Shown here piece by piece: positions 1-8,862 of a DNA stretch of 64,000 bases. The notes below the pieces were generated by a model. It was given only the letters and a program-made list of their open reading frames with translations. It was not told the origin of the DNA and ran no database searches. The stretch comes from Simkaniaceae bacterium. GTDB lineage: Bacteria > Chlamydiota > Chlamydiia > Chlamydiales > Simkaniaceae. The translations under genes and the position numbers were made by a program. The stretch is from the NCBI GenBank assembly GCA_028281675.1, contig JANQJL010000019.1, forward strand, positions 1 through 64,000, read 5' to 3'. Position 1 is the first letter of the stretch; each line of letters starts with the position of its first letter.

Positions 1-104
1 TAATAAAGGCCGCCGGAATGTCGGTCTTAAAAGCTTGTGGAGCTACTTAACTGTAGTATTGAAGCAAGAATCCTTCGCCTTTAGGCGAGGGAGGTTCAAC
101 CTAT
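1..104 (+). mobile_element. Right end of an IS200/IS605-type element, probably overlapping an omega (re)RNA
   Basis: The stretch ends in a GC-rich hairpin (about 71-94, loop around CCTTTAGG) followed by TTCAAC, the architecture seen at right ends of IS605/IS1341-family elements. Upstream, sequence such as AAGCTTGTGGAGCTACTTAA resembles the conserved part of TnpB guide-scaffold RNAs, which overlap the 3-prime end of tnpB and run to the element's right end. The tnpB gene itself must lie left of the window. Identification is from sequence pattern and family knowledge; the exact element tip cannot be fixed here. The hairpin shares the CCTTTAG loop motif with the ends of the TnpB element at about 59075-60317. 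Confidence 0.6.
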
Positions 105-196
105 CCCAAAGCAAGGCCAAGTCTTTCTATTCACAAAAAAGGAAAATTTTAGGAGAATAGATTCTAATAATTTTTTAAAACCCAAGGGGGAACTCT

Positions 197-1051
197 ATGA
201 CGGTTTGCATCGAAGTGGCTCTCCAAACAGAAGCCTTTCCTCTGATTGAAGCTTTTAAACTTAAACCTCTTTCTGGAACCCATCTTTTCCCCATTTATGA
301 AAATGGAGAAACTAAACTGATTGTCTCTGGTGTTGGAAAGGCCGAGGCGGGAGCGGCATGCGCTTATTTGGCGGGGATCCATCGCGACGAAGATATTTAT
401 GGGTGGCTCAATGTAGGCGTTGGCGGTCATCGCTCACTAGCGATTGGAACTCCCCTTTTAGTGAACAAGATTGTTGATGAAGCAAGAAAGGCGCAATATT
501 TCCCTACTTTTGCTTTTGATCCCCCTTGTAGAATGGAGGAGTGTATCACCATTGAAAACCCTGATCATGGCTACATGAAAAGTCATGTTTATGATATCGA
601 GGCGGCCGGGTTTTATGCGATTGCTTCAAAGGTCTCGCCGATTGAAATGATCCATGTCTTTAAAGTGATCGCAGAGAATGCAAAGCACCCGGCAAAAGAG
701 GTGACCAAAAAAGAGGTTCACTCTCTGATCTTGAATCAGGTCGATTTGATTCAAACAATCATCAATGAGATGCGTACGTTGATTGATAGGATTGCTCCAG
801 AGGAAATCCCTTTTCTCGATGAATTTATCAAGCGGTGGCACTTTACTACTGCTGAAACATTGCAGCTAAGAAAACTTTTGCAACGGTGGCAACTCCTTTG
901 CGCCGACCAGGTCCTCCTCTCTCAAGATCTCCTTGAGAAAAAATCAGCAAGCGGAGTCCTTATGTTCTTGAAAGAGCATCTCGAAGCAATTTGGGGTGTT
1001 AACGTACAGCACGAGAGATCCAGCCATTTTGCTGGGCAATCTCCTCGATAG
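197..1051 (+). CDS. Nucleoside phosphorylase / MTA-SAH nucleosidase-like protein with a C-terminal extension
   Basis: The N-terminal 190 residues look like the PNP/MTAN fold: a glycine-rich [12 protein letters not shown] segment (about 44-55), a conserved [16 protein letters not shown] stretch (about 75-90) and DIEAAGFYA (about 134-142), which corresponds to the ribose/purine-binding Glu-containing motif of nucleosidases. The last 95 residues are a helical extension of unknown role. The ATG is preceded by GGGGAA 9 bases upstream. The 3-prime end runs 53 bp into the convergent rmlA gene, so its last 17 residues are read from the antisense of rmlA. The likely role is cleavage of a purine nucleoside or related glycosidic bond; the substrate cannot be told. 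A futalosine-hydrolase-like role is possible. Confidence 0.65.
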   Translation: MTVCIEVALQTEAFPLIEAFKLKPLSGTHLFPIYENGETKLIVSGVGKAEAGAACAYLAGIHRDEDIYGWLNVGVGGHRSLAIGTPLLVNKIVDEARKAQYFPTFAFDPPCRMEECITIENPDHGYMKSHVYDIEAAGFYAIASKVSPIEMIHVFKVIAENAKHPAKEVTKKEVHSLILNQVDLIQTIINEMRTLIDRIAPEEIPFLDEFIKRWHFTTAETLQLRKLLQRWQLLCADQVLLSQDLLEKKSASGVLMFLKEHLEAIWGVNVQHERSSHFAGQSPR

Positions 1052-1799
1052 CTCCAACCTGGATTCCTTGCCGCTCTTGGATGATTTGGACATAGTTGGA
1101 AGCCTGGTGAAGAGCTTCAAAAGTCCCCGTATCAAGCCATGCAAAACCTGAGTCAAAGAGGTGGACCCTTAAGTCTCCCCTACTAAGATAGGCGCGGTTG
1201 ACATCGGTGATTTCGAGCTCACCACGCGCAGAAGGCTCGAGTGATTTAGCAATAGAGATAACATCATTATCATAGAAATAAAGGCCGGTCACTGCATAAG
1301 GAGAGGGTGGGTTTTTAGGTTTTTCGATAATATTAGTCACTTCCCTCTTCTCATTAAAAGCAACCACACCATATCTTTCGGGATCTTTGACTTGGTATCC
1401 AAAGATCACTCCACCAGATTCGAGATTGCCACAATTTTTAAGGAGGGGACTTAGGTGCTCCCCGTAAAAGATGTTATCCCCGAGGACAAGGGCAACATTT
1501 TGATCACCAATAAAGTCTTCTGCAATGATAAATGCATCGGCAATGCCCTGGGGCTTTTTTTGGACGTCATAAGAGATGCTAAGGCCTAGGTGAGAACCAT
1601 CTTTAAAGAGGGTTTCAAAGCGGGGAAGGTCATGGGGGGTTGCAATGATGAGGATATCTCGTATCGCTGCTTGCATAAGCACAGAAAGAGGATAATAAAT
1701 CATCGGTTTATCGTAGATCGGAAGGAGTTGCTTGCTCGTAACAAGGGTTAGAGGATGAAGACGTGTGCCAAGTCCCCCTGCTAAGATGATACCTTTCAT
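999..1799 (-). CDS. rmlA: Glucose-1-phosphate thymidylyltransferase, C-terminally short
   Basis: The enzyme makes dTDP-glucose from dTTP and glucose-1-phosphate, the entry step to dTDP-deoxysugars. The nucleotide-binding signature [11 protein letters not shown] is at residues 8-18, LGDNIFYG at about 106-113, and the sugar-binding EKP and GLYFYDND segments follow. The protein is 266 residues, whereas RmlA is normally about 290. It stops right after the conserved EEIA...GWIS segment, so the usual final 20-25 residues (helical C-terminus, part of the oligomer and regulatory site) are missing. It overlaps hpt by 4 bp (ATGA) and is last in an eight-gene operon. Its 3-prime end overlaps the convergent gene at 197-1051. 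The core active site is intact, so activity is plausible. Confidence 0.92.
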   Translation of the reverse strand: MKGIILAGGLGTRLHPLTLVTSKQLLPIYDKPMIYYPLSVLMQAAIRDILIIATPHDLPRFETLFKDGSHLGLSISYDVQKKPQGIADAFIIAEDFIGDQNVALVLGDNIFYGEHLSPLLKNCGNLESGGVIFGYQVKDPERYGVVAFNEKREVTNIIEKPKNPPSPYAVTGLYFYDNDVISIAKSLEPSARGELEITDVNRAYLSRGDLRVHLFDSGFAWLDTGTFEALHQASNYVQIIQERQGIQVGAIEEIAQQNGWISRAVR

Positions 1800-2353
1800 A
1801 ATTCAATCGCGTAAATGTCGGGAAGGCCCCGGTAATATTCCTTATAGTCTAAACCATACCCGACAACGAAACGATCTTCAATATCAAAAAGAGCGATATC
1901 AGGGCGGTAATCGGTATTATGGGGGACATCTTTAGAGAGGAGAACTAGAGACTTTAAGGAAGCTGGCTTTTTCTTCTCAATTTGAGACACGACCTCTGCG
2001 AGAGTTTCTCCTGTATCAAAGATATCGTCAATAACAAGGATGTGTTTCCCTTTTACCTCTAAGCCATCAACCCCATCGACTGTAAGTTCACCCTTGCTCC
2101 TATGCCCATAGCTTGAGCAGTGAATCGGATCAAGGCGCACTGGTAAGTGGAGGTGTCGCATGAGATCGGCAATCAAGATAAAGGCCCCTTTCATGACCAT
2201 GACTATGGTGATTTCTTCCCCGTCATATTTCTCTTCAAGCTCTCTAGCAACTCTTTCGAGGCGCTCTTCAATTTGATTAGAGTTAATGAGGAGTTGTAAC
2301 TGGAGTTCGTTGCCCGGGGGCTGTTTCTTCTGCAAAAGTTTTTGATTCATCAT
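1796..2353 (-). CDS. hpt: Hypoxanthine-guanine phosphoribosyltransferase
   Basis: This purine-salvage enzyme converts hypoxanthine or guanine plus PRPP to IMP or GMP. The PRPP-binding motif [11 protein letters not shown] (about residues 107-117) and the [11 protein letters not shown] loop (about 54-64) are typical. The ATG shown, with AGAAGGA about 13 bases upstream, overlaps the 3-prime end of accC by 71 bp. No other good start lies downstream before the conserved core, so the overlap is probably real. Length (185 residues) is normal for the family. Its product would feed the nucleotide-parasite purine pool of an intracellular bacterium; that is inference. Confidence 0.9.
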   Translation of the reverse strand: MMNQKLLQKKQPPGNELQLQLLINSNQIEERLERVARELEEKYDGEEITIVMVMKGAFILIADLMRHLHLPVRLDPIHCSSYGHRSKGELTVDGVDGLEVKGKHILVIDDIFDTGETLAEVVSQIEKKKPASLKSLVLLSKDVPHNTDYRPDIALFDIEDRFVVGYGLDYKEYYRGLPDIYAIEL

Positions 2354-3710
2354 TTATAAAATTGCATCCTTCTTCGATTAGGCGATCGACAAAGTCTAAA
2401 TTGTAATCTTTTCCTGATAAAAAGGTGGGGTTATGAAGCATATATTGGTGAAAAGGAATGGTGGAATCGACGCCACCTATATGAAATTCGCGCAAAGCCC
2501 GCTTAGCTATTTCTATCGCATCTTTTCGGTCTTTCCCTTTAACGATGAGTTTTGCAATCATCGAATCATAGAAAGGGGGAATCCGGTAACCAGAATAACA
2601 AGCGCTGTCCACTCGGACATTGGGGCCTCCTGGAGCGATGTAATATTCGAGAAGTCCTGGAGAGGGCATAAAATTGCTTGCGGGATTTTCAGCATTGATC
2701 CGGAATTCGAAAATATGCCCTTCAAAGCGGATATTTTTTTGTTTGAGGGTAAGTTTTTTACCCATCGCCATCTTGATTTGCTCTTTAACAAGATCAATCC
2801 CAGTGAGCTCTTCGGTAATCGTGTGCTCCACCTGGATCCGCGTGTTCACTTCCATAAAAAAGAAGTTTTTCTTCTCATCTAGTAAGAATTCAACGGTCCC
2901 AACAGTATGATATTTTGCCGCTTTTGCGAGGTGAACTGCAGCCTCACCCATTTTCTTACGGAGATGGGGAGTAAGGACTGGGCTTGGAGTTTCTTCAATG
3001 AGCTTTTGACGTCTTCTCTGCACGGTGCAATCTCTTTCCCCAAGGTGGACATAGTTACCATGACTATCCCCAAGGATTTGAACTTCGATGTGGCGGGGAT
3101 TCATGATCATTTTTTCGAGATAAATATCGGGGTTTCCAAAAGAGGCTTCTGCCTCAGCGCGCGCTGCAGCAAATTGCTTTAGAAACTCGTCGGGGTTGTT
3201 TGCAATGCGGATTCCTTTACCACCACCGCCAGCGGTTGCTTTAATGAAAACAGGGAAACCGATCTTCTTTGCTTCTTTAAGGGCAACATCAACAGTTTCC
3301 ACGATTCCATTCGACCCTGGAATTATAGGGCAGCGAACACTTTTAGCAATGCTTTTTGCTTGTGCCTTATCTCCAAGCAGTCCAATCGTCTTTGCTGAGG
3401 GTCCTATAAAGGTAATGCCACAACTTTCACAAATCGAAGCAAAATTCGCATTTTCACTTAAGAATCCATATCCTGGATGAACCGCATCAGCGCCGGTAAT
3501 TTCGCAAGCAGAGAGGATATTTGGAACTTTGAGGTATGACTCCTTGGAAGGAGCCTCTCCAATACAAATCGCTTCATCGGCATGAAGGACGTGAAGAGCT
3601 TCTTTATCTGCTTTTGAGTAAACCGCAACAGTCTGGAGCCCTAGATCATGACAAGCTCTAATGATTCGAACGGCAATTTCGCCACGGTTAGCAACTAAAA
3701 CTTTTTTCAT
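2283..3710 (-). CDS. accC: Acetyl-CoA carboxylase, biotin carboxylase subunit
   Basis: AccC carboxylates the biotin on AccB with ATP and bicarbonate, the first half-reaction of malonyl-CoA synthesis. It has the N-terminal KKVLVANRGEIAVRIIRA biotin-carboxylase signature, the ATP-grasp glycine loop ATAGGGGKGIR (about 158-168) and FMEVNTRIQVEH (about 284-295). At 475 residues it is about 20 longer than usual; the excess is a C-terminal tail rich in Thr/Pro that overlaps hpt. The start codon overlaps the accB stop by 4 bp, indicating coupled translation. The transferase subunits are not in the window. Confidence 0.95.
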   Translation of the reverse strand: MKKVLVANRGEIAVRIIRACHDLGLQTVAVYSKADKEALHVLHADEAICIGEAPSKESYLKVPNILSACEITGADAVHPGYGFLSENANFASICESCGITFIGPSAKTIGLLGDKAQAKSIAKSVRCPIIPGSNGIVETVDVALKEAKKIGFPVFIKATAGGGGKGIRIANNPDEFLKQFAAARAEAEASFGNPDIYLEKMIMNPRHIEVQILGDSHGNYVHLGERDCTVQRRRQKLIEETPSPVLTPHLRKKMGEAAVHLAKAAKYHTVGTVEFLLDEKKNFFFMEVNTRIQVEHTITEELTGIDLVKEQIKMAMGKKLTLKQKNIRFEGHIFEFRINAENPASNFMPSPGLLEYYIAPGGPNVRVDSACYSGYRIPPFYDSMIAKLIVKGKDRKDAIEIAKRALREFHIGGVDSTIPFHQYMLHNPTFLSGKDYNLDFVDRLIEEGCNFINDESKTFAEETAPGQRTPVTTPH

Positions 3711-4180
3711 CTTTCTGTAAGCTTTATGAGTTTTGTTCCAAATTCTACAGGATGGGAATTATCAACGTAAATCTCAGTTACAATCCCATTTTTTCCAGCC
3801 TTAATCTCATTCATCACCTTCATTGCTTCGACAATACCAACAACAGTCTCTTCTGTAACAGTATCTCCCACTTTCACAAAAGGATCATCCTCTGGAGAAG
3901 GAGAAGCATAATAGGTCCCAACCATCGGGGATGTGATTTCATACCCATCTGTCGACTCAACTTGTGCAGCCGCTTCCTCTTTGAGAGGGAGCTTCTCTTG
4001 AGGGAGGGGTGGCTCTACCTGCGCAACTGGCGCCGCTATAGGGGGTTGATAGGGAGTTACCGCAAAATCATTCCCTCTTTCAAGCTCTATCTTAAAACCA
4101 CTCTCTTCCTCAAGAACAACCTTCGTCATCCCATTGTCTTCCATCGCGGCCATGAGCTGTTTAATTTTCTTTAAATCCAC
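3707..4180 (-). CDS. accB: Biotin carboxyl carrier protein
   Basis: This is the carrier subunit of acetyl-CoA carboxylase. The biotinyl domain occupies about residues 80-157 and carries EAMKVMN, with the biotin-accepting Lys at residue 121. An N-terminal helix (residues 1-30) and a Pro/Ala/Glu-rich flexible linker (about 38-78) match the family plan. The length of 157 is typical. It lies between efp (6 bp gap) and accC (4 bp overlap), the order also known for Chlamydia. Confidence 0.95.
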   Translation of the reverse strand: MDLKKIKQLMAAMEDNGMTKVVLEEESGFKIELERGNDFAVTPYQPPIAAPVAQVEPPLPQEKLPLKEEAAAQVESTDGYEITSPMVGTYYASPSPEDDPFVKVGDTVTEETVVGIVEAMKVMNEIKAGKNGIVTEIYVDNSHPVEFGTKLIKLTER

Positions 4181-4186
4181 AATCTA

Positions 4187-4747
4187 TTAAATCCTTTGTA
4201 CATATTCACCAATATGAGTATCGACCTTAATGATGTCACCCACCTCAATGAATAATGGTACTTCTACTTTTGCTCCTGTCTCAAGAATCGCAATTTTACT
4301 TGCTGAAGAGACAGACACCTTTGATTTTATATCTTCAAGCTTAACAATCATGAGCTCCAAAAATTGAGGAAGCTCAATTGAAAAGATTGTATCGCCATAA
4401 AACATTGCTTTAATTTGAATCCCTTCTTTTAGATAGTTGACCTTATCCCCTACGACATCGGTTGCTACAAGAACTTCATCGAGTTCATCGATATCAAGGA
4501 AAAGATAATCTTTACCTTCTAAATAAAGAAACTCCAAACGTCTTTCACTTAGATTGACCTCTTCAATAGCTTGATCAACCTTAAAGTTTTTCTCAATGAC
4601 CTCATCAGATATGAGATTCTTGAGCTTGGTCTTAATAAACGGGACCCCCTTGGCAACAGTGACTTTAACACTTGTCTCCACACGATAGATTTTTCCATCG
4701 AGTGATAGGGTGGTTCCTGGTGAAATTTGGTTGCTTGTAGCTGCCAT
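4187..4747 (-). CDS. efp: Translation elongation factor P
   Basis: EF-P relieves ribosome stalling at polyproline motifs. The protein has the three beta-barrel layout: a KOW-like N-domain, then two OB folds ending in VEVPLFIEVGDIIKVDT. The tip loop that carries the modified lysine reads VTVAKGVPF, with Lys33 at the tip position, instead of the common KPGKG. Divergent tip loops of this type are known for one of the two chlamydial EF-P paralogs. No EpmA/EpmB-type modification gene is visible. It sits in the rpe-to-rmlA operon, 6 bp after the HAD gene. Confidence 0.93.
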   Translation of the reverse strand: MAATSNQISPGTTLSLDGKIYRVETSVKVTVAKGVPFIKTKLKNLISDEVIEKNFKVDQAIEEVNLSERRLEFLYLEGKDYLFLDIDELDEVLVATDVVGDKVNYLKEGIQIKAMFYGDTIFSIELPQFLELMIVKLEDIKSKVSVSSASKIAILETGAKVEVPLFIEVGDIIKVDTHIGEYVQRI

Positions 4748-4753
4748 ACGTTG

Positions 4754-5431
4754 TTAACCAACTATTTTAAAAGTTTCCAAAAGAGATTTCAGCTCCATAA
4801 GATCTAAAATGGTATAATCAACGTCCTTTTTAGATCCAGTATTACCTAGCCCCCTTCCCCATTTAAATTGAATGGTTTTGTACCCAAGTTGCTTAGCAGG
4901 AGATAGATCAAATGAAATCCGGTCTCCACAAACTAAAGCATTTAATGGAGATATCCCCATCTCTTTGCTGACTTTTTGGTAAATCTTTCTTTTATTTCCA
5001 TCAGCACAAAAATATAGTCTAGTAAAAAATTGAGTTGAAATGCCCGCCTGCCTCATTTTCTCTAGTTGAATACTCTCTTTCCCCTTAGTCACTAAAACAA
5101 GAGGATGGCTACTCGATAGTTCCTGAAGAACTTCAACAGCATCTTCAACGGGTTGAATCGGTTCACTAAAAACAGGCTCTTCGTAGACTGCTTTGAGGGC
5201 CACATCTAAACAATGAGAGGGTGCTCCATTGATCTCTAAGAACTCTTTGATCGCCTCACCTGAGCTAACATGGTAGGTATTCAATCTTAAAAGTTCATTA
5301 TAAGAGCGATTGAAATTTGCCATGGAAAGGCCTACTCCTTCCATCTCTTTGAGAGCATTTTTTAAAACACCAGGCAAAATCGATCCACTCGTGTCAATGA
5401 GGGTATCGTCTAAATCAAAGATGATCAACAA
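4754..5431 (-). CDS. HAD-superfamily hydrolase
   Basis: This is a phosphatase-like HAD protein of 225 residues. Motif I is IIFDLDDTLIDT (residues 3-14, nucleophile Asp6 and acid/base Asp8), motif II is LVTKG (about 113-117), and motif IV is CGDRISFDLSPAKQLG (about 169-184) with a large helical cap between I and II. This resembles subfamily I enzymes such as phosphoglycolate phosphatase or haloacid dehalogenase-like nucleotidases. The substrate is unknown. It overlaps yvcK by 17 bp and precedes efp by 6 bp. Confidence 0.82.
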   Translation of the reverse strand: MLIIFDLDDTLIDTSGSILPGVLKNALKEMEGVGLSMANFNRSYNELLRLNTYHVSSGEAIKEFLEINGAPSHCLDVALKAVYEEPVFSEPIQPVEDAVEVLQELSSSHPLVLVTKGKESIQLEKMRQAGISTQFFTRLYFCADGNKRKIYQKVSKEMGISPLNALVCGDRISFDLSPAKQLGYKTIQFKWGRGLGNTGSKKDVDYTILDLMELKSLLETFKIVG

Positions 5432-6380
5432 TTTTCATTAACTCTTTTGTTACTTGTTTAGAATTATGGCGGATTAAGCTTCTCTTAATGAGGGTATCCC
5501 CTTTTCGATTTTCGGTAAGTTCTCCAAGAAGTGGGGCAGAAATCACGCGGGGCCCTTCAACATCATTTTTAACGAGTTCTCCTTCCTCAGAATACTTATC
5601 GATCAGTTCTTGATCAGGCATCTGATTATTGACAAGGATATAATCAAAAATATCCTCTCCTAAATACTCAACAATTTCTTTTAGATAGCTGCTAACCTTA
5701 TACCCTGTTGTCTGCCCTTTCCGGTTCATTAAATTGGCAATAAACACCTTTTTTGCATGGGACTCCTTAAGCGCTTTGCTCACCCCTTCCACCAAAAGGT
5801 TGGGGATAATCGAGGTATGAATTCCACCTGGCCCTAAAATAATTAAATCTGCATTCCTAATTTCTGTGATTGCATGGGGGTTTGATTCAGGAAAAGGTTC
5901 GAGATAAATTTTGCTATAGCCCTTATCGATTTCATGAGAAAGGTAAATTTCTTTTTCTCCTTCTAAAACCTTTCGATCTTTCAGGATCATCTTGAGCCTA
6001 ACTTGGTGAGTTGTAACAGGGATGACCTTTCCCTTGATATAAAGAATACGTCCCATCTCTTCAACCGCACGTTCAAAACTTCCCGTTACCTTTTCAAGAG
6101 CGGAAATAAAGAGATTTCCTAAACTGTGGCCACCAAGCCCTCCATTTTCGAAACGATAATTCATGACACTCCGCATCAAGCGGGAAGAATCAGATAGAGC
6201 CACTAAACATTGGCGGACATCGCCTGGTGGCAAAACGCCCAGTTCATCGCGAAGGATTCCGGTACTTCCTCCGTCATCTGCCATCGAAACAATTGCGCTG
6301 AGCTCAACATTGTGTTTTTTCAGTCCCCTAAGAACTGTAAAATTTCCAGTTCCCCCGCCCATAACAACGATCTTTTTCAT
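5415..6380 (-). CDS. yvcK: YvcK/CofD-like protein (UPF0052, gluconeogenesis factor family)
   Basis: The N-terminus KKIVVMGGGTGNFTVLRGLK and the segment VSMADDGGSTGILRDELG followed by LPPGDVRQCL are the hallmark of the YvcK branch of the CofD-like family. YvcK proteins bind UDP-sugars and affect peptidoglycan precursor flux and growth on gluconeogenic carbon in Gram-positive bacteria; a role in chlamydial cell-wall or carbon control is inferred, not shown. The length of 321 is normal. The start overlaps the rpe stop by 4 bp. Confidence 0.88.
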   Translation of the reverse strand: MKKIVVMGGGTGNFTVLRGLKKHNVELSAIVSMADDGGSTGILRDELGVLPPGDVRQCLVALSDSSRLMRSVMNYRFENGGLGGHSLGNLFISALEKVTGSFERAVEEMGRILYIKGKVIPVTTHQVRLKMILKDRKVLEGEKEIYLSHEIDKGYSKIYLEPFPESNPHAITEIRNADLIILGPGGIHTSIIPNLLVEGVSKALKESHAKKVFIANLMNRKGQTTGYKVSSYLKEIVEYLGEDIFDYILVNNQMPDQELIDKYSEEGELVKNDVEGPRVISAPLLGELTENRKGDTLIKRSLIRHNSKQVTKELMKIVDHL

Positions 6381-7078
6381 CCACGCAGCCCCTTGATCTT
6401 TTCTTTCATCCCTTCCCCTTTGAAAAGGTAAGTTCCTGCCACAAGGTGATTCGCCCCTGCTTTAATGACTTGTAGAGCTGTTTGATCATCAATGCCCCCA
6501 TCGACTTGAATATCGAAGGGTGGGAGATTTTCTCCCTCTTTCGGAACCTTTCCCCCTTTGCGGATATTCAATTTATTGCAAAGACCGCGGGTAAACTCTA
6601 TTTTCTCCAAGACTTCAGGGATAAAAGCCTGCCCACCAAAACCTGGGTGAACCGTCATAAGGAGCATTTTATCGCATTTATCGAGATACTTAGGAATCAA
6701 TGATTCACTTGTTTCAGGGCAAAAGGCGAGCCCTGCATGGACGTTGCATTTTCGGATATAATTGAGGGTATCTTCGACATCTTCCGTTGCTTCAACATGA
6801 AAAGTGATGCAATCAGCACCATTTTCAACAAGACGCTCGATGTACTCATAAGGGTTATAAACCATGATATGGACATCGAGATAGAGATCGGTGACTCGGT
6901 TAATCGCTGCAAGTCCTTTTGGACTTAAAGATAAATTGGGGACAAAATGGCCATCCATAATGTCGTAATGAATGGCATCAGCGCCCCCCTCTTCAATCCG
7001 TTTCGCCTCATCGGCTAGGTGGCCAAAGTCGGCTGCAAAAATCGAGGGTTCAATATAAATCTGGTCATCGTTTGCCAT
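6377..7078 (-). CDS. rpe: Ribulose-phosphate 3-epimerase
   Basis: Rpe interconverts ribulose-5-phosphate and xylulose-5-phosphate in the pentose phosphate pathway. The TIM-barrel motifs are present: EPSIFAADFG, HYDIMDGHFVPNLS, LDVHIMV, MTVHPGFGGQAF and VDGGI. I take the ATG at 7078, giving 233 residues; the reading frame extends to a TTG at 7117, but those 13 codons hold the candidate promoter. An insertion of about 15 residues (KGGKVPKEGENLPPFD, before the last strand) is longer than in most bacterial Rpe proteins. This is the first gene of the operon that runs to rmlA. Confidence 0.94.
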   Translation of the reverse strand: MANDDQIYIEPSIFAADFGHLADEAKRIEEGGADAIHYDIMDGHFVPNLSLSPKGLAAINRVTDLYLDVHIMVYNPYEYIERLVENGADCITFHVEATEDVEDTLNYIRKCNVHAGLAFCPETSESLIPKYLDKCDKMLLMTVHPGFGGQAFIPEVLEKIEFTRGLCNKLNIRKGGKVPKEGENLPPFDIQVDGGIDDQTALQVIKAGANHLVAGTYLFKGEGMKEKIKGLRG

Positions 7079-7087
7079 ATGCTTTCG

Positions 7088-7117
7088 ATTATAGAACGAA
7101 CCCTCGAATATTTTCAA
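7088..7117 (-). promoter_or_regulatory. Candidate sigma-70-type promoter of the rpe operon, giving an almost leaderless mRNA
   Basis: On the minus strand TTGAAA (7117-7112) is followed after 18 bases by a perfect TATAAT (7093-7088). The predicted transcription start, around 7081, is only 2-5 bases before the rpe ATG at 7078. No ribosome binding site fits in such a leader. This is read from sequence only; a longer transcript from farther upstream is possible. Confidence 0.45.
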
Positions 7118-7124
7118 ATAGCCG

Positions 7125-7216
7125 GTTTAAAGCTTGATTCCAGAAGGCTTCTCCTGCTTCAGCAAAAAAAATCTCACTCATTTATGCAGCGCTAAAGGGA
7201 AAAATAAGTGGCACTC
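7125..7216 (-). repeat. Dispersed noncoding repeat, copy A, with a 30-codon ORF
   Basis: On the minus strand the block from 7216 to about 7166 matches 20891-20941 at 47 of 51 positions. In both places it directly follows a gene end in the same orientation and runs into an ATG AGT GAG ATT T-rich sequence. In this copy that ATG opens a 30-codon frame (7181-7089, beginning MSEIFFAEAGEA) which ends 11 bases before the rpe start; in copy B the frame is broken at once. Function is unknown: a 3-prime-end element, a leader, or a decayed mobile fragment are all possible. Confidence 0.6.
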
Positions 7217-7227
7217 CGGGGTATTGA

Positions 7228-8862
7228 TTAGATAGGTAGAATAAAACCTTTGTAGGTTCTCTCATCAAGCTCAAGGTTTAAGGAAATGAGAGGGTTTGAA
7301 ATATCTTTAAGACTCTCCAAATAGTCACCCTCAGCAACAATATAGAATTGTTGTCCCTTCTTTATGCTGACAAATTCCTCTTCGGTTTGTATTTTCTCCA
7401 GAAGAAGGAGGAAAAGATTTTTCAATAGTGTTGGGTCGAGAAAACTCCTCTTCTCAAGGGGGAAAAGAGAGTGAAAGAAATTTTCAAGAAAATGGTGGTG
7501 TTTCTCAGCAATGGGGCCAAGAGCTTTTTCTAAAGCTTTAAAGACCTCGTTTTGCTTCGAGATCATCCCCCCGTTATAGTCTCTAATATCCCCAAAGATC
7601 GCATGGAGTTTTTGGAGAATGCTCTGACGAGCCTTATAGAGATCGATCGAGTGATCTTCTCGAAGGAAGGGACTTAACGGGAGCGCTACTTTAAAGACCG
7701 CCGCCTCTTTAGGGTATTTTTTTCGGAGCATTCCGAGCTGTTTGATCCGGTCAACTTTAGGGCGCAAGGAAGAGGCAAGAAGGATATCCTCTAAAGGGGG
7801 CGTTTTGGGAAGTAAAAGGCGCGCTAAAATCACCGTGAAAATAAGTTTCGTTTCAGTTTGCTTTTCAAAAGAGAGGATAACTTGTGGCAAATCTCTCGCA
7901 AAACGGAGTTCTCTCCCCAAAGTCACAATATATTTCAAAATCTCTTCTTCGTTGCGGGGCATAAAGAGAGAACGTTGAAGGTGCTCGACCTTCCCCTTAA
8001 GAGCCCGAGGTAACCACCGTTTTAGATCGGCAATTTCCTCCGTTTCAAACCCTCCCTCTTTTTCTATTTCTAGGGTAATCAAATGGAGGGGATCCTCCCC
8101 TTCTTTATCGAGATAGTCACTTCCTACAACAAGCTCTGTTTCGGGAAGGATATTTTGGATTGCTTTAAGGAGATGACTCTTTTTAAAGAGCTCGTTTTCT
8201 CTGAGAATATTCATTCCAATCGTCACCTCAAGGGCTTCCTTATGTCCAAGGGGAAAATTAAGGTGGCGTCTCATCACCTTCACCTCAACGTGACGCAGCT
8301 TAGAAGTCTTTTCACCTGCCCTAAGGATTCTTTTTCGAATCCTATGCATGGCAGACAACGTTTGAGAAATTTCTTTCACACTTCTAACGCGAAAATATTG
8401 ATCAGAAAAAGTGAGAAAAAGTTGTTGCATTTCAGAAAAAAGATCATAATCAAAGAGCTTAGGAAAGCGGCGGATTCTCCCTAAGATTCGATCTTGAATT
8501 AGTCCTCTCTTTTCATCCATCGAAAGGACTTTCATCTCTAAAATCCGCGCCGCATGATAGGGTGAGCGAACTCCGAGCTCCACCTCGCACAGAATTCTCT
8601 CAAAGTAAGCATTTAATTCGGGCGTTGTTTCATCAAAAGAAACTGTTGCTAAAAGAAGAGCGTTTTTTACACGATCAAGTGAAAAGTGGGTGGGAAAAGC
8701 ATTTTTTAAGGGGATATTCGTCACCATATTAAGGATAAACTTTCGAATGAAGGGGCGATCTTCTGACAAAAGGTAAAGTGCCAAACCATGAGAGGTTTCG
8801 AGTTCTGCGCTCGGGATTCCCTTCTCTAGAAGATGCTCTACAATATCAGAAATGATCCTCAT
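7228..8862 (-). CDS. Uncharacterised protein, 544 residues
   Basis: I do not recognise this protein. It is predicted soluble, rich in Leu, Lys, Arg and Glu, and mostly helical, with no signal peptide and no membrane segment. A basic stretch around residues 165-210 (HRIRKRILRAGEKTSKLRH and flanks) and a C-terminal mixed region ending in GFILPI are its only marked parts. It overlaps the start of the preceding aspartokinase-like gene by 17 bp, so the two are probably translated together; a regulatory or partner role for that shortened kinase is a guess. It is followed by repeat copy A. Confidence 0.7.
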   Translation of the reverse strand: MRIISDIVEHLLEKGIPSAELETSHGLALYLLSEDRPFIRKFILNMVTNIPLKNAFPTHFSLDRVKNALLLATVSFDETTPELNAYFERILCEVELGVRSPYHAARILEMKVLSMDEKRGLIQDRILGRIRRFPKLFDYDLFSEMQQLFLTFSDQYFRVRSVKEISQTLSAMHRIRKRILRAGEKTSKLRHVEVKVMRRHLNFPLGHKEALEVTIGMNILRENELFKKSHLLKAIQNILPETELVVGSDYLDKEGEDPLHLITLEIEKEGGFETEEIADLKRWLPRALKGKVEHLQRSLFMPRNEEEILKYIVTLGRELRFARDLPQVILSFEKQTETKLIFTVILARLLLPKTPPLEDILLASSLRPKVDRIKQLGMLRKKYPKEAAVFKVALPLSPFLREDHSIDLYKARQSILQKLHAIFGDIRDYNGGMISKQNEVFKALEKALGPIAEKHHHFLENFFHSLFPLEKRSFLDPTLLKNLFLLLLEKIQTEEEFVSIKKGQQFYIVAEGDYLESLKDISNPLISLNLELDERTYKGFILPI

